Assembly (NCBI GenBank): GCA_001275005.1
Contig: JWZX01003262.1
Span: forward strand, 1-28,935
Direction of reading: 5' to 3'
Origin: Chrysochromulina tobinii
Taxonomy: Eukaryota > Haptophyta > Prymnesiales > Chrysochromulinaceae
DNA: 28,935 nt
This document shows, one piece after another, positions 1 through 7,801 of the stretch; the stretch's first letter is position 1; every line of letters begins with the position of its first letter. The position numbers were made by a program, and so were the translations under genes. Below the pieces are notes generated by a model. That model was not told where the DNA came from. It did not search any database and worked only from the letters and a program-made list of their open reading frames with translations.

Positions 1-1
1 T

Positions 2-631
2 CCGCCGCCATCCCCACCCCCTCCCTCTCCGCCTCCCTTGCCGCCACCTCCGAGCCCGCCACCATCGCCGCCACCTCCGAACCCACCGCCCTCACCACCA
101 CCGCCCTCGCCGCCCCCTTCACCTCCGCCGCCGTCGCCACCACCAACGCCGCCGCCTCCCTCATCCCTACCTCTTGGCGGCAGCATGCAAGTGCTCACCA
201 CAGCGCCCTCTCCTCCCTACACAGGTACCGGCGAGGCCTACCTCTTATCCTCATGCCCGCACACGCTCTACGCCCGCCCGTACCATACCAGCTCTGCGCC
301 CGTATACAAGCTCTGCGCCGCTCATCACCCTCACCACCCATCACCCTCACCATCCGCACCATCCGCACGCTCCGCTCGCTCACGCTTCGCTTCGCACACT
401 TTGCACTCGCAGCGAGCCATCGAGGACCCGGAGCATGAGCCGATGCGCCGGCCGAATTCATATCTCCCCTGGAGGAGCGATGGAAGGTGCTCAGACTACG
501 ATATGACGACAGGCCTTGACCTGAGCCGAATGGGGTACCTTCAGGTCTGGGAGTTGCGCACGAGTAAAAGCATCCCATCCCTACGCCTCCTTCTTCACCA
601 TGATCAATCATCACCGACCCTCACACGTTGA
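2..631 (+). CDS. Proline-rich (PPSPPP) partial reading frame, open at the left edge
   Basis: The frame is open from the window edge. Its first ~55 codons are almost entirely Pro with interspersed Ser, Thr and Asn, in the PPSPPPP style of hydroxyproline-rich cell-surface or wall proteins of algae. After about position 175 the composition changes to His/Ser/Arg-rich low complexity with no family I recognise, so the frame beyond that point may be fortuitous. No ATG start is visible; the gene, if real, begins upstream. A possible intron 3' end (acceptor AG at 223-224) lies at the end of the proline tract, so the true exon may stop before it. The low-complexity C-rich DNA makes any frame look open, hence the low confidence. 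Confidence 0.25.
   Translation, partial: PPPSPPPPSPPPLPPPPSPPPSPPPPNPPPSPPPPSPPPSPPPPSPPPTPPPPSSLPLGGSMQVLTTAPSPPYTGTGEAYLLSSCPHTLYARPYHTSSAPVYKLCAAHHPHHPSPSPSAPSARSARSRFASHTLHSQRAIEDPEHEPMRRPNSYLPWRSDGRCSDYDMTTGLDLSRMGYLQVWELRTSKSIPSLRLLLHHDQSSPTLTR
183..232 (+). repeat. Copy of the DNAJC11 intron 3' end
   Basis: Positions 183-207 match the minus-strand intron at 9606-9582 in 23 of 25 bases; both differences are transitions. The likeness continues through a pyrimidine tract to an ACAG|GTAC boundary at both sites, and weakly upstream (CTTGGC before the GCATGC). The segment holds a branch-point-like CTCAC about 25-30 bases before the AG. It could be the end of an intron in the proline-rich gene or a dispersed intron-derived sequence. 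Confidence 0.5.
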
Positions 632-834
632 CTGCTCTTCACCTGACCTGCACATCCTTACACGCTTGCCTCTCGCGCCGCCCGCACAATCAGCCTCCCG
701 CATGCGCTTGCCACCTGCCCGCACACGCCAACAGCCTGCACAGCTCTGACCGACTCGTTTCCCTATTGCTAGGTGCTTTACGCGACCATCATCGGCAGCA
801 ATGCGATCAGCTCGAGTCCTTTGAGGCACAAAAA

Positions 835-2058
835 ATGTTCATGCAGGTGAAAGGATACAATCACTTTGATTCTTGCTTTTTGGTACCCTTTTGGTGTGAC
901 TCCTTCAGCCCTCGCGACCTTATGCACGACACACTATGCCATGGTACTCTGGAGGTGGAGTTATGCGGTTTACTAAACCGCATGAATGCATATGGATGGC
1001 TGACTTGCAATCTCCTAAACGAGGTGATTCTTACCTATTCATGGCCCGAAGGCGTACATATGCCTCTTATAGGAGAAAAATCTCTCCGTGGAAACGATTC
1101 TGGGTTGCCGACTCCTGATGCCAATCTCGACATGACGGCTCATCAGCTCCTGGTCTTCGTGATCCATTCCATTTCTATATTGGGTGACTTTGTTCCTCGA
1201 GAGGAGCTGGAATGTGACATCTGGACATCGTGGACGCTCCACGTCACATGGTTTCTGTTGGCTCTGTCAAAGGAGTTCAGTTTGGATGACGTCAGACGTC
1301 TGGACATATACATTTATCGTCACCATACGCTATTCTTGAGCATTCCAGACTATTACGACCTATGGATTCCAAAGTTCCACTTCGTTCAACACATCCCCCT
1401 CGACATCCTCAGATTTGGACCACCAACCAACTGGTGGTGCTTGATGATGGAGACTGAAAATGGTGTCTATGTTCATGCAGGCGAACTGAGCAACTTTGTA
1501 AATGTCATGCACAGCATGGCAACTAGAGTCGATCTCCGCCGTTCGCATGAGCTTTACAACGGCCTTGTCTACTTATGCGAGAGGACAAAACTATGCGTAT
1601 CTTCTGTGGAACCTTTATGCCAAGGCGTGTACCCATTTGTGGATTCTGCACGGGCTCGTCTGGAACCGGCTGCGAGAGCCTCAGCCACCACAATAACGTG
1701 GTTGAAGTCGCACTATGCGCACCCATTCAGAATTATGACGATGTCCTGGGTCCTGCTTCGTGTACCCGCAGGCTCCAGCAAACCCTCTCCATGGCGCAAT
1801 TGTGTGGCTCAAGTCCAACACATTTTCATGCTCAACGACACAACGTTTATCAATTTACAGATTCTCAAGGTACACCTGAACTCGGCTGTGGGTTACCCCG
1901 GTATCGTCAGCATACTTTCAAGCCAATTGCATTCGTCAACGTCGTCGGCTTTTGTCCGAATGGTCCTACCCGCTCATGAGGTCCGCTTAACAAAACTTCA
2001 TCAACGTCAGATCTTGGCTGCAGAAGGACAATTCACAAGGTTTCTTCTCGAGCGCTGA
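835..2058 (+). pseudogene. Decayed transposase remnant (tnp2-like C-terminal half)
   Basis: The frame contains two patches typical of the large transposases of CACTA/tnp2-like DNA transposons. One is a DLMHDTLCHG segment near position 930, like the family's D-x-MH motif. The other is PKFHFVQHIPLDILRFGPP with a following WW and an Asn near 1370-1475, like the K-x-H-F-x-x-H...FGP...W...N block. The DNA has clearly lower GC than the neighbouring genes, as expected of inserted DNA. The N-terminal half of such a protein is missing: the open frame runs upstream to 628 but the first in-frame ATG is at 835. After about 1570 the frame stays open without recognisable conservation, and a second frame (1575-1979) is also open, so a frameshift there is possible. 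I infer a truncated, immobile copy; no terminal inverted repeats were found. Confidence 0.55.
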
Positions 2059-3149
2059 GGCTCGCCACCATCGCCGCCGTAACCCCTCCCCCTTCCGCTT
2101 TCGACCCCGCTGTTGCTTCCACCGCCTCGGCGTTGCTTCCACCCTCGACTTCGGCACCTTGGGTGTGGGATGCAGGCCACGGAGATTGATCTCGAACGTG
2201 TGCGATTCGCAGCTGGGTGCGCAGCGCCCTCGTTGCCCTCATCATCTCACTCGCTTGCCCCCATTCTCATGATTGCCTCAGGTCGGGCGACCATGAGGTA
2301 GCGCGTCTCGTCCGGCCCCGGCGGGCGCTTCCAACCGCCCCTCGCCTTCTGCCAGCACCGATCCGTCGGTGTCCTGTGGCGAATAATGGGCCTGGGGGCG
2401 GGGCGCTCGTCGGTCCGGACGCCGCTAGTCTCCGTGGGCTCCACCTTACGTACCTCCTCTCGTGTGCTGCGACTTTGTCGGCTCTAATCTTAGGCTCACG
2501 CCCTGCTTCGCACGCTTCGGCCATCACCCCCCCATCTACATCTCCTCTCGAATATCCTTCGGAATGCCCCTTTTCGAATGCGCCTCCGTTCGCCCCCTGA
2601 ATGCCCCGCCTCACATCCACCCTCAACTCCTCAGCCTCCTTAATCACCTCCACCTCCACCTCCTTATCACCTCAACCTCCTTGATCACCTCAATCTCCTT
2701 GTGACCTCGAGCTCCATCTGCCCTTCGAGTACCCCTGTCCCCTCTGATTGCCCCTCTGACTACCCCTCCGACTGCCCCTCCGAATACTCCTCCCACCTCC
2801 GAATACCCCTCCAACTGCCGCTCCGACTGCCCCTCTGTTGCCACCCCGCCACCCTCACCTCCGCCCAGCCTCCACCCTCGCCCCCACCCCCCTCACCACT
2901 ACGCCCTCACAACCGCCCTCACCTCCTCCACCTCCTTATCACCTCAACCTCCTTGATCACCTCAATCTCCTTGTGACCTCGACCTCCTCGACAACTTCCA
3001 TCTCTGTATCCCCTCATTGATCACCTCGATTGCCTTGGGCCGATTGCAAGGCTGAGTTCCTCCCTGATTGTCTCTGATTGCCTCCCACAGATTTCGTCTT
3101 TAATCGCCTCTCTGAGTGCTTCTTTCTCTTTGCAGTTGCCACAAACAGT
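2059..3149. other. C/T-rich low-complexity stretch without a credible gene
   Basis: From about 2510 to 3010 the plus strand is dominated by CCTCC, CCCCTC and CACCTC runs, so every pyrimidine frame stays open by composition and gives Pro/Ser/Leu/Thr-rich nonsense. No conserved domain is visible on either strand. The 2059-2500 part is ordinary GC-rich DNA with no recognised gene. Its start resembles the C-rich DNA left of the transposase remnant, so the remnant may lie inside once continuous low-complexity DNA. Confidence 0.6.
2653..2982 (+). repeat. Exact 58-bp direct repeat, copies 272 bp apart
   Basis: The 58 bases at 2653-2710 recur without change at 2925-2982. The unit is built from CACCTC/CCTCCTT words and ends in TTGTGACCTCGA. 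Identity over its whole length inside a degenerate tract points to recent duplication or gene conversion. The 214 bases between the copies are related C/T-rich sequence. Confidence 0.8.
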
Positions 3150-3625
3150 TTGGCCGCGTGCAAGCAGTTGGGCTGGGAGTTGCCAAGCCGTTTGGGGTGC
3201 GAGCAGACACTTTGGCATGCAGACGGAGTTTGCCGCAAAGGCGGACAGTTGGGCAGGCAGTTAGGAGGGCGGTTCGCCAAGCCGTTTGGGGTGTGAGCAG
3301 ACACTTTGGCATGCAGACTGGACAGTTTGCCGCGAAGGCGGACAGTTGGGCAAGCAGTTAGGAGGGCGGTTCGCCAAGCCGTTTGGGGTGCGAGCAGACA
3401 CTTTGGCATGCAGACAGTTTGCGCGAGGGCGGACAGTTGGGCAAGCAGTTAGGAGGGCGGTTCGCCAAGCCGTTTGGGGTGCGAGCAGACACTTTGGCAT
3501 GCAGTCAGTATGCGCGAGGGCGGACAGTTGGGCAAGCAGTTAGGAGGGCGGTTCGCCAAGCCGTTTGAGGTGTGAAGACACTACCTTAGACATGCAGACA
3601 GTTTGCCGCGAGGGCGAGCGGTCTG
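3150..3625 (+). repeat. Minisatellite, about five units of 91-97 bp
   Basis: The word GCCGTTTGGGGT starts at 3187, 3281, 3378 and 3469, with a one-base variant (GCCGTTTGAGGT) at 3560. Unit lengths are therefore 94, 97, 91 and 91 bp. Each unit also contains GCAGACACTTTGGCATGCAG and GGACAGTTGGGCAAGCAGTT or near copies; the outermost units are the most diverged. The 91-bp core is not a multiple of three and the frame changes from unit to unit, so the open frames across it on both strands are by-products, not a repeat protein. The array ends about 200 bp before the coiled-coil gene's ATG and could be part of, or interfere with, its promoter. Confidence 0.9.
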
Positions 3626-3826
3626 TTTGGCCCCGCAGTGTGCGGCAGTGTATGTGATGTGTATGAGAGGTAAGTCACGAAGTGTATGGCGACCAGAGGA
3701 TCGCCACCGTGTGTTTGACCTCTTCGGTGTAACTTGACAAAAAGTTTGGCAATACTTTTGGCTGTGTGAGCCCAAATCATCGGCCGTGTGTGGGCGTTTG
3801 AGTGCAGGCGTTGAGCCGCCCGCAAT

Positions 3827-6800
3827 ATGAGCGAGTACGAGGTCTTGGAGCGGGGTCTGGCGTATGTCAGCGCGCTCGAGCAGGAGCACCGGCTACAGGC
3901 AGCATCTCTACAACGGCAGGCTGCCGCCGACGAGGCACGCATTCGCGCGCTGGAGGAGAAGTTACGCACACACGATGAGCTTGAGGAGCGGCGCCGCGAA
4001 GCCGATGCCCTGAGAGAGGCCTCGGGCGACTCGCTGGTCCTTGAACAGCACGAAGCGCTGCTGGGCGTTGGCGAGGATTTGCGACTGGAGCGCGTGATTA
4101 CGTCGGCTTTGCGCCAGCAGGTCGACTCAGCTCTCGAAGAGCGTGCGGCACTCTGCACGGAGCTGGCAGCGTACCGTCGGCGCCTCGCCGCCGCGGGCCT
4201 GCTGACCAAGGAGGAGCTCGTGGGAGCACAAGCAGCAGCCTCCGCCGAGGCCGCGATCTTCGGCCTTTCCGGGCAGACGCCGATGGCTTGGGAAGAGGTT
4301 CTGCAAAACCGTGTGCGTGCCTTGGAGGCAGGCATGGAGTCGCGAGACCAGGAGCTCGTGGCGCTTCGTACCGCACTGGACAAGAGCCACACAAAAGCGG
4401 CTCGAGCACGTGACGAGTCGGCGCACGAAAGGGCCGGCTCTGCGGCCATGCAGACGCACGAGCGCCTCGAAATGCAGCTGGCCTCGTTGCGATCGCAGCT
4501 CGAGGCGCAGGAGGCGCAGCACCAAGCCGAGCGGACGGCTCTAGCGCTCAGCCGCGAGCGCGTGCGCGAGCAGGAGCGCTGGCTCACGCGGCGCGAGGAG
4601 CAGCTCGAAGCGGCGCGGCGTGAGGTCCACGTGTTTCGCGAGTCGCTTCAGGCCGCTCGGCGCGAGATCGGTACCTCAAATAGGGCCGCGGCCCAGGCGC
4701 TCGCCCAAGCGGCCCAAGCGGCCAAAGCGCGCTCGTTGGTTGTTGACGGGACGGGCGACGGCGACGGCGACGGCGACGGTGGCGAGGAGCGGGCGCTCTT
4801 GGCGACGTTACGCGGTCAGGTGGCCGAGCTCGAGGCCGAGCTCCAAAAGGTGAGCGAGCGTGCGGCGCGGCAGTTGACCCAGGAGCGCTCCGAGGCCGAA
4901 CGAATGCGAGGCGGGCTTCGGGCGGCTGAGGAGGCGCTCGAGACGGCGCACAAGGAGCGCCGGCAGCTGCTCGACCAGGTGGCCCAGGCGGACCGGCGCG
5001 CGGCTGCGCTCGATGGCGAGGCTCGGACGCGTATGCTTGAGGTGCATCGACTGTCGCGCGAGCTCGGGGCGATGCGGGCGCGGCTGCAGGCGACGGCCCA
5101 AGAAGCGCGCGCGGCGGACGATGTGGCGGGGATGCTGCAGGAGCAGCGCGCGCTCGACGAGCGCGAGCGGCAGGCGCTGCAACTCAAGGAGTCGTTGCGC
5201 GACGAGATGCACTCACAGCTGCGCGAGGCCCTCGCCCTTGAAAGCCAAAGGGTCGCTCAGGCTTGGGAGCAGCGAGAGAGCCACCGGAAGGCGAAGCAGG
5301 CAGCGTATGAGGCGCTCGACAAGGCGCGCCTCGAGGTCGAGGAGCTGAGGCAGCAGCTGCAGACCGCGGCGGACGAGGTGCGTGAGCTGCGCAAGGATCA
5401 GCACGTCGCACGAGAGTTGCGCCGCAGCGCAGAGGAGCGAGAGGGACTTCACAAGAGGGAGTCGGAGACAGCGAAGGCAGAGGCGGCGGAGGCGGAGGCG
5501 ACGATCATCAAGCTGCGCGCTGAGCTTGAGTCGCTGTCGCAGGTGCAGCTGGCGGCCAAGCAGACCGAGCTAGACGCGCACAAGGCGGAGCTGAAGCTCT
5601 CGGCGCTCTCGGTCGAGCATCGTGACGCGAGTGTCAAGCTCTTGCAGGACGAGCTCCATCGCAGGTCCAAGGAGCTCCTTGCACTTCGAGAGGAGAAGCG
5701 GCGCGTCGAGGGACACGCCAGAGCACTCGTGGACGGCAAGCTCGTGGCCGCAAACGAGCAGCTCGAGGCCGCGCTGGTGAGCGCCAAGCTCGCTGCCTTT
5801 GAACGCGAGACTGCGAACGAGACGGTCGCGCGCCTGCAGATGCGCCTCGAAGGGCGCGGACAGGAAGTCATCGCCCGCGGCGAGCAGCTGAGGATACTAC
5901 AGGAGACGTCGATGCTGCTGACGCTCGAGAACACGCTCAAGGACGAGCGTCTCCGCTCCGTGGAAGAGAAAGTGCAGGTTGAGCACACCCGGCGCACCCG
6001 CGAGGCGGCGGTCGTCAAGCGGGTTCGAGCGGAGTACGAGCGTGCGCAGTCGACGGTGCTCGAGCTCTCGCGTCATCTCGCGACGGAGCGCGAGCGCAAT
6101 ACGAGCCTCGAGCTGCGCCTCGGCCAGCGCGACGAGCAGATGCGCAAGCTGCTCACTGAGCTACAGGGTGCGGAGTTGCGCGGCGAGTCTCGTGAGGCTC
6201 GGATGAGCCTCTTGAGGACGAAGGCGACCCTGGCGGCCGAAGACTCGGAGATGTTCGACTCGGGCCTCGCGCGGCTGACGAGCCGGCTGGCCAAGTTCGA
6301 AGAGGAGCTTCAGCAGGAGCGTGAGAAGAACATGCTCTTGCTGGCAGATGTGACGCAGGCACGGGCGGAGAGGGAGTCGCACGGCTCGGATGAGACTGTG
6401 CTGCGCGCCTCGCTGATGGAGGTTCAAGGGCTGCTCGATGAGCGTGACCAGCAGCTGGCGGCGTCGAACGCACGGCTGGAGGTGGCGAGGATGGAGCTGC
6501 AGGTGCAGCTGGCCATGATTGAGGAGGAGGTACGAGGCACGCAACTCCAGCTGGACGTGAAGGACGTCGCCCTGCAGCTGCAACTTGAACATGCGATGAA
6601 TCACGAAGAGCATGCGAATAAGTTCATGGCCGAAGTCAGCGACCGCCTGAAGCGCGCTCACGACGCGATGTGCCACAAAGACGATCTGCTCGACACTCTC
6701 AATCGCAAGCTCGCCGAAACGTTGCGCTCGCTCTCGACTGTGGATGAGCAGGCGTCGGCCCTGCGCGTCGAGGCGGCCGCGGCTCACCGGGCGAAGCGCC

Positions 6801-7303
6801 TTGCGACGCAGCAGCTGGACAACTTGCAAGAGCGCCACGCGCTCATGCAGGACGACTTCAAGGTCGCGACTGAGGCGCTCAGCAACTATCGCGATACCCT
6901 CGTCTCCGCCGAAGTGCGCATGGCTCGCGATCGGGAACGCGTGGCCAGCTTGCAGCAACAGCTCCGTGATCTCCACGCGCAGATCCGCAATGGAGCCAGC
7001 CAGCCTGGGACCACCATCACTGGCGCTGCGCTGCTAGCTCTCTCGTCTTTGCAGGGCGACACTGGGGAGCCAGCCACCTCGCGCGTGCACTACCTCTACT
7101 TTCTCTCCTCACTGCTGCTCATCAAGACGGCGCTGTCCCAGCAAGGGCAGATGGCCAATGTTGGCGCCCAGGACGTCTTCGACGAGGTCGTGCGCAATGC
7201 CGTGCCCCTCGAGGAGTGGCCAACTTACATTTTCACACGCCTCTACTCGGCGGGTGGTACTGCTGATCAGAAAGGAAAGGCGATGAAGAAAGGCGGCCGC
7301 TAG
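3827..7303 (+). CDS. Long coiled-coil protein, 1158 residues, family not recognised
   Basis: A single uninterrupted frame starts at the ATG at 3827 and ends with TAG. Residues ~5 to ~1065 are rich in Glu, Arg, Ala, Leu and Gln with heptad-like spacing throughout, so a very long rod is predicted; I saw no motor, EF-hand or membrane segment. A short Gly-Asp run around residues 307-317 comes from a GGCGAC microsatellite near 4751-4782 and interrupts the rod. The last ~90 residues are different: a hydrophobic HYLYFLSSLLLIKTAL stretch, then FDEVVRNAVPLEEWPTYIF, then a basic KGKAMKKGGR end. This looks like a small folded tail that may be the targeting or binding part. Size and layout suit golgins, centrosomal or ciliary scaffold proteins, but similarity of rods is not diagnostic and I assign no function. 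It converges on the DNAJC11 gene. The minisatellite lies just upstream. Confidence 0.85.
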   Translation: MSEYEVLERGLAYVSALEQEHRLQAASLQRQAAADEARIRALEEKLRTHDELEERRREADALREASGDSLVLEQHEALLGVGEDLRLERVITSALRQQVDSALEERAALCTELAAYRRRLAAAGLLTKEELVGAQAAASAEAAIFGLSGQTPMAWEEVLQNRVRALEAGMESRDQELVALRTALDKSHTKAARARDESAHERAGSAAMQTHERLEMQLASLRSQLEAQEAQHQAERTALALSRERVREQERWLTRREEQLEAARREVHVFRESLQAARREIGTSNRAAAQALAQAAQAAKARSLVVDGTGDGDGDGDGGEERALLATLRGQVAELEAELQKVSERAARQLTQERSEAERMRGGLRAAEEALETAHKERRQLLDQVAQADRRAAALDGEARTRMLEVHRLSRELGAMRARLQATAQEARAADDVAGMLQEQRALDERERQALQLKESLRDEMHSQLREALALESQRVAQAWEQRESHRKAKQAAYEALDKARLEVEELRQQLQTAADEVRELRKDQHVARELRRSAEEREGLHKRESETAKAEAAEAEATIIKLRAELESLSQVQLAAKQTELDAHKAELKLSALSVEHRDASVKLLQDELHRRSKELLALREEKRRVEGHARALVDGKLVAANEQLEAALVSAKLAAFERETANETVARLQMRLEGRGQEVIARGEQLRILQETSMLLTLENTLKDERLRSVEEKVQVEHTRRTREAAVVKRVRAEYERAQSTVLELSRHLATERERNTSLELRLGQRDEQMRKLLTELQGAELRGESREARMSLLRTKATLAAEDSEMFDSGLARLTSRLAKFEEELQQEREKNMLLLADVTQARAERESHGSDETVLRASLMEVQGLLDERDQQLAASNARLEVARMELQVQLAMIEEEVRGTQLQLDVKDVALQLQLEHAMNHEEHANKFMAEVSDRLKRAHDAMCHKDDLLDTLNRKLAETLRSLSTVDEQASALRVEAAAAHRAKRLATQQLDNLQERHALMQDDFKVATEALSNYRDTLVSAEVRMARDRERVASLQQQLRDLHAQIRNGASQPGTTITGAALLALSSLQGDTGEPATSRVHYLYFLSSLLLIKTALSQQGQMANVGAQDVFDEVVRNAVPLEEWPTYIFTRLYSAGGTADQKGKAMKKGGR

Positions 7304-7801
7304 CCCAGATGCGCTCGAGGCTTGCAGTCAAGGCAAGTCAAGTCAAGGATGTGAGCTGTTGATTTTTTCCACCACTTGGTGGCGGACATTGAACGCCGCC
7401 CGGGACGGCGCTCTCTTACGATCCGATCATGCGGACATGTGATCACGCACGGCCAAACAACCGGCCAGGCGCGCTAGAACGGACTGTCTCCCGTGTTCCG
7501 CGCCGAGCGGGTGTCTTAGTCTAGGGGACACGGACGCCCCTCTTGCTCTTCCCCGCCGACCCGGACGGCAGTTTCGAGATTCGAGTGGTGTGATTGCGTT
7601 TCCTCCCTTCGTCTCTATCGTCATCCTCTGCGCTCCTGTGACTGTATCCATGTAGCCGCGTCACCGGTTCTAAGCGAAGATCCAAGTAAACGGGTATGCT
7701 TTTCTGAACACTTGTCTAGACCGGTCATACCGAGCCCGAAGGCGAAGCCCGAACCGGCTTGCCCTGACCGCATCCAGGTCCACGATATCGCGCTCAGACG
7801 T
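7304..7801. other. Intergenic region between convergent genes
   Basis: This should hold the 3' ends of the coiled-coil gene and of the DNAJC11 gene. A short GTCAAG/AAGTCAAG tandem occurs near 7327-7346. I see no coding region, RNA gene or clear polyadenylation signal. Confidence 0.6.

Noticed and set aside
195-614. 139-codon minus-strand frame opposite the proline-rich region
   Set aside because: It has low-complexity composition and no recognisable protein feature.
3014-3568. Overlapping frames on both strands across the minisatellite, giving repeated Cys/Leu- or Gly/Arg-rich proteins
   Set aside because: The core unit of 91 bp is not a multiple of three, so each frame changes at every unit; the frames are by-products of the array.
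3586-4587. 333-codon minus-strand frame opposite the coiled-coil gene start
   Set aside because: It is Arg/Ser/Ala-rich and mirrors the codon bias of the plus-strand gene; it is a shadow frame.
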